Shown here: in pieces, positions 1-7,457 of the stretch
How the letters are laid out: each line of letters opens with the position of its first letter
How positions within the stretch are numbered: the first letter of the stretch is position 1
NCBI GenBank assembly: GCA_035492055.1
Contig: DATJJR010000054.1
Coordinates: 1-17,759 of the forward strand
Length of the DNA: 17,759 nt
Source of the DNA: Ga0074130 sp035492055
GTDB taxonomy: Bacteria > Pseudomonadota > Gammaproteobacteria > Burkholderiales > Rhodocyclaceae
Direction of reading: 5' to 3'
Made by a program: the position numbers and the translations under genes
The notes under the pieces: model-generated
What the model was told of the DNA's origin: nothing
What the model saw: the letters and a program-made list of their open reading frames with translations, nothing else
Database searches by the model: none

Positions 1-833
1 TGCCATTGAGCGGAGTAACCAACCGCATCGCGATAGCCATTGTTATCTACGACGATCGTGTTCGCCTGCAACGCCAGCGAAAAGACATCTTTGCCATCGG
101 TATAGCTGCTGCCGATATTGGCATCGACGTTTCTCAGGTCCATTGTGGACACATCCTGATTCCAACGCTGCGAACCGGAAACGCCGCCGACGATGGCCAT
201 CTGGGCATCCACTGGAACAGAGAAATTGATGCCGCCACCAATGCTGGCAAACCAATCTTCAGTCGCCTGGCTGCCCGGATCTAGAACAAAGACCGCATTA
301 CCGAATGCAGGCACCGCAATACCGCCGCGTGCCGGACCGGCATTCACATTGGTGTCGTAGCCTATTGTGCCCTCGACATAGCCACGCACAACTGTCTTGC
401 CGGCGTTCTCGACACGATCCACGGCCGACAGGAAACGATCAATGGTCTGCTCCACTTCCGGTGGAACACCCATTTTCTTGGCGTTTTGGAATTCACCCTT
501 CGCGGCCTGGGTCTCACCCAGCGCCAGATAAGCGCGTCCAATCTCGGCGCGTGCGCGCACATTGCCGGGTTCTACCGCGAGCACACGCTCAAGCGCAAAT
601 ATCGCACGGGTGTTCTGCCCTACATCAAGCGCGGCAATGCCGAACAGCAGATCAAAATCCTTGTCGCCGGCACGGGCTTCTTCCTGCGGTTCAAGCAGCT
701 CGTATGCAGCCTTGCCCTTGCCCGCCTTGATGAGATCGGCGCCTTGGCGTACCAGATCATCCGCAGCCTGGGCCTGAAATGCGGTTAATGCGCAAGTAAA
801 TACCAACGCAAATCGATTTTTGCGCAACCCCAT
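1..833 (-). CDS. Exported TPR-containing protein, probable outer-membrane beta-barrel (3' part missing)
   Basis: An open minus-strand frame runs from ATG at 833 to the left edge without a stop, giving 277 visible residues. Residues 1-23 form a Sec-type signal peptide: a basic start (MGLRKNR), a hydrophobic core and an AQA cleavage site. Residues about 25-140 are helical with TPR-like spacing (AIFALERVLAVEPGN, RAEIGRAYLALGE). From about residue 148 the protein becomes rich in alternating beta-strand sequence and contains GYDTNVNAGP, a motif I associate with Slam-like/DUF560-type proteins that have periplasmic TPRs and a C-terminal beta-barrel. The start is supported by GAGGGG a few bases upstream. 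Its promoter lies within 65 nt of the start, so it appears to be its own unit, downstream of and unlinked to the decarboxylase. The role is uncertain: surface lipoprotein export or another outer-membrane function. The truncation is only the window edge. Confidence 0.75.
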   Translation of the reverse strand, partial: MGLRKNRFALVFTCALTAFQAQAADDLVRQGADLIKAGKGKAAYELLEPQEEARAGDKDFDLLFGIAALDVGQNTRAIFALERVLAVEPGNVRARAEIGRAYLALGETQAAKGEFQNAKKMGVPPEVEQTIDRFLSAVDRVENAGKTVVRGYVEGTIGYDTNVNAGPARGGIAVPAFGNAVFVLDPGSQATEDWFASIGGGINFSVPVDAQMAIVGGVSGSQRWNQDVSTMDLRNVDANIGSSYTDGKDVFSLALQANTIVVDNNGYRDAVGYSAQW

Positions 834-866
834 CCCGTTTCCCCTCACAGCTTCTGATTAGGGCGA

Positions 867-896
867 ATTCTAGTGCAGACGGGGGTTCAAAATCAA
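867..896 (-). promoter_or_regulatory. Candidate sigma70 promoter of the TPR/barrel gene
   Basis: On the minus strand there is a TTGATT -35 box (891-896), an 18-nt spacer and a TAGAAT -10 box (867-872). Transcription would start near 860 and leave a leader of about 27 nt with the GAGGGG ribosome binding site. The match is good for the -10 and moderate for the -35. It was assigned by eye only. Confidence 0.4.
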
Positions 897-994
897 CAAA
901 TATCGTTTGCCAAGACCGATGATTTCCCATTCAAATCAAATATCTGTGGCACCACTTTTACCGACACAACCAGACTGACACTTGTATGGCGTTA

Positions 995-1026
995 TCAGCT
1001 CGCCGCCGGAATAGACGACGAGCTGA
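995..1026 (-). terminator. Stem-loop just after the decarboxylase stop
   Basis: TCAGCTCG (995-1002) and CGAGCTGA (1019-1026) pair perfectly. On the minus strand the inner bases TCGTC and GGCGG extend the stem to about 13 pairs, including two G-U pairs, with a six-base loop. It begins 4 nt beyond the decarboxylase stop. No run of T follows, so it is either a weak terminator or a 3'-end stabilising hairpin. Confidence 0.4.
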
Positions 1027-1030
1027 CAGT

Positions 1031-3271
1031 TCAGTTTTTGACGCAATCCACGTAGTAACCCAGGTTGCCCGAACCGTCATCCTTGACCAGACCGTGCACA
1101 TCAGTCTCGAAGCCGGGGAAGAACTCGTTGAAGTGACGAGCGAACTTGAGATAGTTCACGATGGTCTTGTTGAAACGTTCACCCGGAATCAACAAGGGAA
1201 TACCCGGTGGATAAGGCGTCACCAGCATGGCGGTGATGCGGCCTTCGAGGTCGTCAATGGATACACGCTCGATTTCACGGTGTGCCATCTTGGCGAAGGC
1301 GTCCGACGGCTTCATGGCCGGCTCCATGTTCGACAGATACATCTCCGTCGTCAAACGTGCCACATCGTTCGTCTTGTAAACATCGTGGATCTTCTGGCAC
1401 AGGTCACGCAAACCCATGCGCTCGTAGCGCGGATGTTTGGCAACGAACTCGGGCAGCACCTTCCACAGCGGCTGGTTCTTGTCGTAGTCGTCCTTGAACT
1501 GCTGCAGTGCGGTCACCAGCGTGTTCCAGCGGCCCTTGGTGATGCCGATGGTGAACATGATGAAGAAGGAATACAGGCCGCACTTCTCGACGATGACGCC
1601 GTGCTCGGCCAGGTATTTGGTGACAATGGCGGCCGGGATGCCGTGCTCATCGGAGAAGTCGCCGTCAACGTCCAGGCCCGGCGTGATGATGGTGGCTTTG
1701 ATCGGATCGAGCAGGTTGAAACCTTCCGCCAGATTACCGAAGCCGTGCCAGCGCGCGCCCGGCTTCAGCATCCAGCTGTCGCGTTCTTCAAGCCCCTCTT
1801 CCGAAAGGTCGTCCGGACCCCACACCTTGAACCACCAGTCCACGCCCCACTCTTCGTCCACCTTGCGCATGGCACGGCGGAAGTCCAGGGCTTCGGTCAG
1901 CGACTCTTCGACCAGTGCCGGGCCGCCCGGCTCTTCCATCATGGCCGCAGCAACGTCGCACGAAGCGATGATCGCGTATTGAGGCGAGGTCGAGGTATGC
2001 ATCAGATAGGCCTCGTTGAACACATCGCGGTCCAGCTTGTTGTTCTGCGCGTCTTGCACCAGGATTTGCGAGGCCTGGCTCAAGCCGGCGAGCAGCTTAT
2101 GCGTTGATTGCGTCGAGAACACCATCGACTCCTTGCAGCGCGGACGATCCGCGCCGATGGCGTGGTAGTCGCCATAGAAGTCGTGGAAGGCTGCATGCGG
2201 CAGCCACGCTTCGTCGAAATGCAGCGTGTCGATCTTGCCATCGAGTTCATTCTTGATGTCCTCGACGTTGTAGAGAATGCCGTCGTAAGTGCTCTGCGTG
2301 ATCGTGAGCACGCGTGGCTTACCTTTGCTCTGACTGGCGAACGGATGATTGGCGATCTTCTTCTGGATGTTTTCCCAGCTGAATTCTTCGCGCGGAATCG
2401 GGCCGATGATGCCGAAGTTGTTACGCGTCGGCATCAGGAATACCGGGATCGCGCCGGTCATCATGATCGCGTGCAGGATGGACTTGTGACAGTTGCGGTC
2501 GACGACAACGATGTCGCCCGGTGCAACCGTCGAGTGCCACACGATCTTGTTCGAGGTCGACGTGCCGTTGGTGACGAAGAACAAATGGTCGGCGTTGAAG
2601 ATGCGCGCGGCGTTGCGTTCCGACGCGGCGACCGGGCCGGTGTGGTCGAGCAATTGGCCGAGTTCTTCCACCGCGTTACACACGTCGGCGCGCAGCATGT
2701 TCTCGCCGAAGAACTGGTGGAACATCTGACCGACCGGCGACTTGAGAAAGGCCACACCGCCGGAATGGCCCGGACAGTGCCATGAATACGAACCGTCTGC
2801 AGCGTAATGCGTCAGCGCGCGGAAGAACGGCGGCGGCAGCGAGTCGACATACGCCTTGGCTTCGCGCACGACGTGACGTGCGATGAACTCCGGCGTGTCC
2901 TCGTACATGTGGATGAAACCATGTAGCTCGCGCAGGATGTCATTCGGAATATGGCGCGAAGTGCGTGTTTCTCCGTGCAGAAAAATCGGAATCTCGGCGT
3001 TCTTGTAACGAATTTCTTCGACGAAGGCACGGAGTTCGGCGATGGTTTCTTCTGCCTCCAGTGCCATCTCCTCGTCATCGATCGAGAGAATGAACGCCGA
3101 AGCACGGCTTTGCTGCTGCGCAAACGAGGTCAGGTCGCCATAACTCGTGACACCCAGCACTTCCAGGCCTTCCTTCTCGATGGCTTCGGCCAGCGCACGA
3201 ATGCCAAGACCCGAGGCATTCTCGGAGCGGAAGTCTTCGTCAATGATGATGATGGGGAAGTGGAAGCGCAT
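1031..3271 (-). CDS. Orn/Lys/Arg decarboxylase, PLP-dependent, AdiA-like (746 aa)
   Basis: This is a cytoplasmic fold-type I PLP enzyme that removes CO2 from a basic amino acid, giving agmatine, cadaverine or putrescine. Such enzymes serve polyamine supply or acid resistance. Visible parts are the N-terminal receiver-like 'wing' domain (about 1-140), the PLP domain with HFDEAW (Asp353) and the Schiff-base lysine in STHKLL (Lys392), and the C-terminal domain with TPYPPGIPLLIPGE. NCHKS and FGIIGPI are also family motifs. The length is closer to E. coli AdiA (about 755 aa) than to CadA or SpeC (about 711-715 aa), and stretches around GIIGPI and STHKLL resemble AdiA, but substrate cannot be decided by eye. 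I chose ATG 3271, not the upstream ATG at 3307, because AGGAG lies 5 nt before it and MRFHFPIIIIDED is a normal wing-domain start. It follows dcd, with a strong hairpin in between. Confidence 0.93.
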   Translation of the reverse strand: MRFHFPIIIIDEDFRSENASGLGIRALAEAIEKEGLEVLGVTSYGDLTSFAQQQSRASAFILSIDDEEMALEAEETIAELRAFVEEIRYKNAEIPIFLHGETRTSRHIPNDILRELHGFIHMYEDTPEFIARHVVREAKAYVDSLPPPFFRALTHYAADGSYSWHCPGHSGGVAFLKSPVGQMFHQFFGENMLRADVCNAVEELGQLLDHTGPVAASERNAARIFNADHLFFVTNGTSTSNKIVWHSTVAPGDIVVVDRNCHKSILHAIMMTGAIPVFLMPTRNNFGIIGPIPREEFSWENIQKKIANHPFASQSKGKPRVLTITQSTYDGILYNVEDIKNELDGKIDTLHFDEAWLPHAAFHDFYGDYHAIGADRPRCKESMVFSTQSTHKLLAGLSQASQILVQDAQNNKLDRDVFNEAYLMHTSTSPQYAIIASCDVAAAMMEEPGGPALVEESLTEALDFRRAMRKVDEEWGVDWWFKVWGPDDLSEEGLEERDSWMLKPGARWHGFGNLAEGFNLLDPIKATIITPGLDVDGDFSDEHGIPAAIVTKYLAEHGVIVEKCGLYSFFIMFTIGITKGRWNTLVTALQQFKDDYDKNQPLWKVLPEFVAKHPRYERMGLRDLCQKIHDVYKTNDVARLTTEMYLSNMEPAMKPSDAFAKMAHREIERVSIDDLEGRITAMLVTPYPPGIPLLIPGERFNKTIVNYLKFARHFNEFFPGFETDVHGLVKDDGSGNLGYYVDCVKN

Positions 3272-3289
3272 GGCTGCTCCTGAAAGGCA

Positions 3290-3316
3290 GAGACCCGATT
3301 GCAGCAATCGGGTCTC
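3290..3316 (-). terminator. Perfect 12-bp hairpin between dcd and the decarboxylase: terminator or leader attenuator
   Basis: GAGACCCGATTG (3290-3301) and CAATCGGGTCTC (3305-3316) are exact inverted repeats around a three-base loop. Read on the minus strand it lies 72 nt after the dcd stop and ends 18 nt before the decarboxylase ATG, 8 nt before its AGGAG. Only a short CTTTC follows, so it is not a classic intrinsic terminator. It could limit readthrough from dcd or affect translation of the decarboxylase. Confidence 0.5.
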
Positions 3317-3388
3317 AAAGTCGAAACGTCAAAATTAAAGTGTCGGTGTTACGTACTTATTTCTTGTGTGCGTATTTATGTTGCCGCA

Positions 3389-3955
3389 TCAGATCTTCGG
3401 CAAGGTTACGCCAACCTGCCCCTGATACTTGCCGCCGCGATCCTTGTACGAGGTTTCGCAGACTTCATCCGACTCGAAAAACAACACCTGCGCGCACCCT
3501 TCGCCGGCGTATATCTTGGCTGGCAACGGCGTCGTGTTGGAAAACTCCAGCGTGACGTAGCCTTCCCATTCAGGCTCGAACGGCGTGACGTTGACGATGA
3601 TGCCGCAACGCGCGTAGGTGCTCTTGCCCAGGCACACGGTCAGCACGCTGCGCGGAATACGGAAGTATTCGACAGTGCGGGCGAGTGCAAAGGAGTTCGG
3701 CGGAATGATGCAGTAGTCACCCTCCATCTCGACGAAGGAGTTCGGATCGAAATTCTTCGGATCGACGATGGTCGAGTTGATATTGGTGAACACGCGGAAT
3801 TCGCGCGCGCAACGGATATCGTAGCCATAGCTTGAAGCGCCGTAGGACACGATCTTCTTGCCGTCGACTTCGCGCACCAGATCGGGCTCGAACGGCTCGA
3901 TCATGCCGTGCTGCTCCGCCATGCGGCGTATCCATTTGTCCGATTTGATGCTCAT
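3389..3955 (-). CDS. dcd: dCTP deaminase
   Basis: This enzyme deaminates dCTP to dUTP in the cytoplasm. It feeds thymidylate synthesis in proteobacteria and works with a dUTPase. The 188-residue length and full sequence match the family. Visible features include the SSYGYDIR segment, GKSTYARCGI with the active-site arginine, and VTLEFSNTTPLPAKIYAGEG with the catalytic glutamate (Glu137, corresponding to E. coli Glu138). The start MSIKSDKWIRRMAE is standard for the family. There is no strong Shine-Dalgarno sequence; GGAA about 12 nt upstream is the best candidate. It lies only 31 nt beyond the apbC terminator-like hairpin, so it relies either on readthrough from apbC or on a promoter overlapping that hairpin. 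The monofunctional deaminase, not the dCTP deaminase/dUTPase bifunctional type, is the best call. Confidence 0.97.
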   Translation of the reverse strand: MSIKSDKWIRRMAEQHGMIEPFEPDLVREVDGKKIVSYGASSYGYDIRCAREFRVFTNINSTIVDPKNFDPNSFVEMEGDYCIIPPNSFALARTVEYFRIPRSVLTVCLGKSTYARCGIIVNVTPFEPEWEGYVTLEFSNTTPLPAKIYAGEGCAQVLFFESDEVCETSYKDRGGKYQGQVGVTLPKI

Positions 3956-3986
3956 GCGCGCGTTCCGAAGGGAGGGGCTGAAAACG

Positions 3987-4011
3987 AAAAGAGCGGATTA
4001 TCCGCTCTTTT
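3987..4011 (-). terminator. Rho-independent terminator of apbC
   Basis: AAAAGAGCGGAT (3987-3998) and ATCCGCTCTTTT (4000-4011) pair perfectly over 12 bp. On the minus strand the stem ends in TTTT followed by CGTTTTC, about 37 nt after the apbC stop. It is nearly symmetrical, so it could also work on the plus strand, although no plus-strand gene needs it. Confidence 0.7.
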
Positions 4012-4024
4012 CAGGGTGACGCAA
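3997..4024 (-). promoter_or_regulatory. Possible dcd promoter overlapping the apbC terminator
   Basis: On the minus strand, GATAAT (3997-4002, five of six consensus bases) lies in the centre of the terminator hairpin. It is 16 nt from a weak TTGCGT -35 (4019-4024). Transcription would begin within the right arm of the hairpin and give dcd its own start just past the terminator. The -35 match is only three of six, so this is tentative. Confidence 0.25.
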
Positions 4025-4047
4025 TATCGTTTTGCCTGAAGACCTTA

Positions 4048-5136
4048 TCAGGTGTTTTGCACCACGATGTTGGGGAACTTTCCACTCATTTCCTTGGCTT
4101 GTTCAGCAATCTTCACCGCCACGCGCCGCGCAACCTGCTTGTAGATACCGGCAATGGGGCCTTCCGGATCAGCCACCACGGTCGGCTTGCCTTGATCCGC
4201 CTGCAGGCGGATGGAAAGATCCAGCGGCAACTGGCCGAGCAGTTCGACCTTGTAATCCAGTGCCATGCGCTCGCCGCCGCCGGTGCCGAAAATCGGCTCC
4301 TGATGGCCGCAGTTGGAGCAGATGTGGATACTCATGTTCTCGACGATGCCGAGGATCGGGATGCCAACCTTCTCGAACATCTTGAGGCCCTTGCGCGCGT
4401 CAAGCAGGGCAATGTCCTGCGGCGTCGTCACGATGACCGCACCCGTCACCGGCACTTGCTGCGCCAGCGTGAGCTGAATGTCGCCGGTACCCGGTGGCAG
4501 ATCGATGACGAGGTAATCGAGATCGTCCCAGGCCGTCTGGCCAAGCAACTGCTGCATGGCGGACGTCACCATCGGGCCGCGCCACACCATCGGCGTTTCC
4601 TGATCGATCAGGAAGCCGATCGACATGGTCTGCACACCGTACGCTTCCATCGGCTTGATGGTCTTTTCGTTCACGGCTTCGGGACGCCCCGACAAGCCCA
4701 TCATTTGCGGTTGCGACGGGCCGTAGATATCGGCGTCGAGCAGGCCGACGCGCGCACCTTCAGCCGCCAGCGCCAGGGCAAGGTTTGCTGCCGTAGTGGA
4801 CTTGCCAACGCCACCCTTGCCGGACGCCACGGCGATGATGTTGCGCACACCCGGAATCAGTTTCACGCCGCGCTGTGCCGTATGCGCCACGATCTTGGCG
4901 TACACGTTGACGGTGATGTTGCCGATGCCGGCAAGTTTCTTGAGCTGGCCTTCGACGAGATCGCGTACCAGGCCGAGCTGGCTCTGTGCCGGATAACCCA
5001 GCTCGACATCCAGTGTCACGTTGGCGCCATCGACCTTGATGTTCTTCGCGCTGCGGCTGGAGAAGAAATCCTTGCCAGTGTTGGGATCGGTAATCTGCTT
5101 GAGTACGTCCTGAACGGATTCCTGCGTGATGCTCAT
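4048..5136 (-). CDS. apbC: Iron-sulfur cluster carrier ATPase ApbC/Mrp
   Basis: This is a 362-residue cytoplasmic P-loop ATPase of the Mrp/NBP35 family that binds and transfers Fe-S clusters to apo-proteins. The N-terminal MIP18/DUF59-like domain covers about residues 1-85. The ATPase domain follows with the deviant Walker A GKGGVGKS (106-113), the switch region DADIYGPSQPQMMG and IDLPPGTGD. The cluster-binding CxxC (Cys273, Cys276 in HICSNCGH) is present. ATG 5136 is chosen, not the 41-codon longer frame: GGAG lies about 9 nt upstream, MSITQESVQDVLKQ is the usual start of this family, and the extension would run across the promoter. It diverges from metG and is followed by a strong terminator and then dcd. 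Confidence 0.96.
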   Translation of the reverse strand: MSITQESVQDVLKQITDPNTGKDFFSSRSAKNIKVDGANVTLDVELGYPAQSQLGLVRDLVEGQLKKLAGIGNITVNVYAKIVAHTAQRGVKLIPGVRNIIAVASGKGGVGKSTTAANLALALAAEGARVGLLDADIYGPSQPQMMGLSGRPEAVNEKTIKPMEAYGVQTMSIGFLIDQETPMVWRGPMVTSAMQQLLGQTAWDDLDYLVIDLPPGTGDIQLTLAQQVPVTGAVIVTTPQDIALLDARKGLKMFEKVGIPILGIVENMSIHICSNCGHQEPIFGTGGGERMALDYKVELLGQLPLDLSIRLQADQGKPTVVADPEGPIAGIYKQVARRVAVKIAEQAKEMSGKFPNIVVQNT

Positions 5137-5193
5137 ATGACTGAACTCCGGGATAGTGTTGTTCTTGGTGTGAATACTTGAGTAATTTCCTCC

Positions 5194-5222
5194 AGTATAC
5201 CTGCCGACCCGGCCTCGCCCAA
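5194..5222 (-). promoter_or_regulatory. Sigma70 promoter of apbC
   Basis: On the minus strand TTGGGC (-35, 5217-5222), exactly 17 nt, and TATACT (-10, 5194-5199, five of six) are followed by a predicted start near 5187 and a leader of about 50 nt before ATG 5136. The -35 is moderate and the -10 and spacing are good. Confidence 0.55.
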
Positions 5223-5228
5223 GCGCTT

Positions 5229-5237
5229 TGCTAAAAT
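5229..5237 (+). promoter_or_regulatory. Extended -10 promoter of metG
   Basis: TGC-TAAAAT (5229-5237) is an extended -10 element with five of six -10 bases. No convincing -35 is seen at 17 nt. Transcription would start near 5244, leaving about 30 nt before the metG ATG. A short inverted repeat, TGCGCG (5237-5242) and CGCGCA (5247-5252), overlaps the predicted start site. The region lies back-to-back with the apbC promoter. Confidence 0.45.
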
Positions 5238-5273
5238 GCGCGGTTTCGCGCAGCACCACCCGCCCATACGCCC

Positions 5274-7388
5274 ATGTCCCGCAAAATCCTCGTCACCAGC
5301 GCATTGCCCTACGCCAACGGCGCCATCCACCTCGGCCATCTGGTCGAATACGTGCAGACCGACATCTGGGTTCGATTTCAGAAGATGCGTGGCCACAACT
5401 GCCACTACGTCTGCGCCGACGATACGCACGGCACGCCGATCATGCTGCGTGCCGAGAAAGAAGGCGTTACGCCCGAGCAGTTGATCGCGCGCGTACATGG
5501 CGAGCATTCACGCGACTTTGCCGGCTTCCATGTCAATTTCGACAATTACTATTCGACGCACTCGGACGAAACCCGCGTTCACGCTGAAGACATCTACGCC
5601 AAGCTGCAAAACGCCGGCCTGATTGAAACGCGCGCCATCGAGCAGTTCTACGATCCGGTCAAGGCCATGTTCCTGCCAGACCGTTTCATCAAGGGCAACT
5701 GCCCGAAGTGCGACGCGCCCGACCAGTACGGCGACAACTGCGAAGTTTGCGGTGCCGCCTACGCGCCAACCGATCTGAAGAATCCGTATTCGGCCGTTTC
5801 TGGCGCCAAGCCGGTGCTGAAGGATTCCGAACACTACTTCTTCAAACTTTCCGATCCGCGCTGCCAGCAATTTTTGCGTGAATGGACGCGCGGCGGCCAT
5901 CTGCAAAACGAAGCCGCCAACAAGATGCAGGAATGGCTTGGCGACGTCGGCGAAAACAAGCTCAGCGACTGGGACATCTCGCGCGATGCACCGTATTTCG
6001 GCTTCAGGATTCCCGGCACCGACAACAAGTTCTTCTACGTCTGGCTCGATGCGCCGGTCGGCTACATGGGTTCGTTCCAGAATCTCGCCAACCGCGTCGG
6101 CCTGAATTTCGACGACTACTGGCAGGATGGTTCCGAAGCTGAGCTGTACCACTTCATCGGCAAGGACATTCTCTATTTCCACGCCCTGTTCTGGCCGGCC
6201 ATGCTGAAATTCAGTGGCCATCGCACGCCGAACGGCGTGTTCGTGCACGGTTATCTGACCGTAGACGGCGCCAAGATGTCAAAGTCGCGCGGCACCTTCA
6301 TCACTGCCGAAAGCTATCTCGCCACCGGCCTCAATCCGGAATGGCTGCGCTATTACTACGCCGCTAAGCTCAACGGCAGCATGGAAGATCTCGACCTCAA
6401 CCTCGATGACTTTGTCGCGCGCGTGAACAGCGATTTGATCGGCAAGTACATCAACATCGCCAGCCGCTGCGCCGGTTTCCTGAACAAGGGCTTCGGCGGC
6501 CGCATCAAGTTCGATGCAGACAGCGAATTACTCGTGGCCGCGCGCGCAGCCGCCGAGGGCATTGCCGAATCGTATGAGCAGCGCGACTATGGCCGCGCCC
6601 TGCGCGAAATCATGGCAATTGCTGACCGCGCCAACGGCGTCATCGCCGCCGCAGCACCGTGGACGATCGCCAAGACGGATCCGGCCAGCGTGCAATTGCA
6701 GGCCATCTGTTCCGAAGCAATGGAAGTGTTCCGTTTGCTCACGCTGTATCTCAAGCCCGTGCTACCGAAACTTGCCGAAGAGGTCGAACGTTTCCTCGGT
6801 ATTTCGTCGCAAGGCTGGGCTGAAGTTGGCGTACCGCTGACCGACGGTCACCTGATCAACAACTATGCACACTTGATGCAGCGCGTCGATGCCAAGCAGG
6901 TCGAAGCGCTCGTTGCCGCCAATCGCGATTCGCTGGCACCCACGCCTGTGATTGAACCGAAGAAGGAAAAGAAAGTGGCAAATAGCAACCCCTCATCCCC
7001 GGCCCTTCTCCCTCAAGGGGAAAAGGGAGATGCCGCGCAACCGGATAGCGCAACAATTTCGATCGACGATTTCATGAAGATCGATCTGCGCATCGCCAAG
7101 ATCGCCAATGCCGAACATGTCGAAGGTGCAGACAAGCTGATCAAATTGACGCTCGATGTCGGTACGCTAGGTACGCGCCAGGTTTTCGCCGGCATCAAGG
7201 CGGCTTACGACCCGGCTTTGCTCGTCGGTCGCCTCACCGTGATGGTTGCCAACCTCGCCCCGCGCAAGATGAAGTTCGGCCTGAGCGAAGGCATGGTGCT
7301 TGCCGCATCCGATACGGAAGGCAACGCCAGTGGTCTTTACATCCTTTCGCCGGATTCGGGTGCAACGCCGGGCATGAAGGTCAAGTAA
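5274..7388 (+). CDS. metG: Methionyl-tRNA synthetase with C-terminal tRNA-binding domain
   Basis: This enzyme charges tRNA-Met in the cytoplasm. At 704 residues it is the long, dimer-forming type. The Rossmann catalytic domain has the HIGH motif as HLGH (19-22) and the KMSKS motif at 334-338. The zinc knuckle has cysteines 143, 146, 156 and 159 (CPKC, CEVC). An anticodon-binding helical domain covers roughly 365-550. A lysine- and proline-rich linker (about 555-597) leads to a Trbp111/EMAPII-type OB domain (FMKIDLRIAKI to the end). Residues 573-586 in the linker (PSSPALLPQGEKGD) are encoded by what looks like an inserted dispersed repeat. ATG 5274 gives the normal family N-terminus MSRKILVTSALPYANG, but no Shine-Dalgarno sequence is visible before it. 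It diverges from apbC and is followed by the acylphosphatase 171 nt later. Confidence 0.98.
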   Translation: MSRKILVTSALPYANGAIHLGHLVEYVQTDIWVRFQKMRGHNCHYVCADDTHGTPIMLRAEKEGVTPEQLIARVHGEHSRDFAGFHVNFDNYYSTHSDETRVHAEDIYAKLQNAGLIETRAIEQFYDPVKAMFLPDRFIKGNCPKCDAPDQYGDNCEVCGAAYAPTDLKNPYSAVSGAKPVLKDSEHYFFKLSDPRCQQFLREWTRGGHLQNEAANKMQEWLGDVGENKLSDWDISRDAPYFGFRIPGTDNKFFYVWLDAPVGYMGSFQNLANRVGLNFDDYWQDGSEAELYHFIGKDILYFHALFWPAMLKFSGHRTPNGVFVHGYLTVDGAKMSKSRGTFITAESYLATGLNPEWLRYYYAAKLNGSMEDLDLNLDDFVARVNSDLIGKYINIASRCAGFLNKGFGGRIKFDADSELLVAARAAAEGIAESYEQRDYGRALREIMAIADRANGVIAAAAPWTIAKTDPASVQLQAICSEAMEVFRLLTLYLKPVLPKLAEEVERFLGISSQGWAEVGVPLTDGHLINNYAHLMQRVDAKQVEALVAANRDSLAPTPVIEPKKEKKVANSNPSSPALLPQGEKGDAAQPDSATISIDDFMKIDLRIAKIANAEHVEGADKLIKLTLDVGTLGTRQVFAGIKAAYDPALLVGRLTVMVANLAPRKMKFGLSEGMVLAASDTEGNASGLYILSPDSGATPGMKVK
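6989..7029 (+). repeat. Putative dispersed C-rich/G-rich repeat inserted in-frame in the metG linker
   Basis: A C-rich half (6989-7012) is followed by TCAA and then a G/A-rich half (GGGGAAAAGGGAG, ending 7029) that can fold back imperfectly on CCCTTCTCCC. It differs in composition from the surrounding coding DNA and translates to NPSSPALLPQGEKG. From memory this resembles a small hairpin repeat (CCCTCTCCC..GGGGAGAGGG type) common between genes in proteobacteria. Only one copy is in this window, so its repeat status rests on recall. Confidence 0.45.
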
Positions 7389-7396
7389 GAGCACTC

Positions 7397-7420
7397 TCCC
7401 TGCCCCTCGTCGCACAGGGA
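7397..7420 (+). terminator. Weak terminator-like stem after metG
   Basis: TCCCTG (7397-7402) and CAGGGA (7415-7420) can pair around a 12-nt loop 8 nt after the metG stop, followed by TTTCC. The stem is short and the T run poor. Confidence 0.2.
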
Positions 7421-7457
7421 TTTCCTGCGGTCACAAGCGCGGGTGTAACTGCTGTTC

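Noticed and set aside
305..788. Plus-strand frames of 60-141 codons at the left end
   Set aside because: They lie opposite the open minus-strand TPR/barrel frame, which has a signal peptide, promoter and ribosome binding site.
986..2785. Two long plus-strand frames (373 and 225 codons)
   Set aside because: Both are antisense shadows of the decarboxylase gene. They show no recognisable domains or ribosome binding sites.
3272..3307. Upstream ATG (3307) for the decarboxylase
   Set aside because: It starts inside the hairpin, lacks a ribosome binding site and adds residues absent from the family.
4057..5181. 374-codon plus-strand frame
   Set aside because: It is antisense to apbC, which has all catalytic motifs; the opposite frame has none and is rich in His and Arg, as expected of a shadow.
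5137..5259. 41-codon N-terminal extension of ApbC
   Set aside because: It would translate the apbC promoter and leader. The family starts at MSITQESV and GGAG precedes that ATG.
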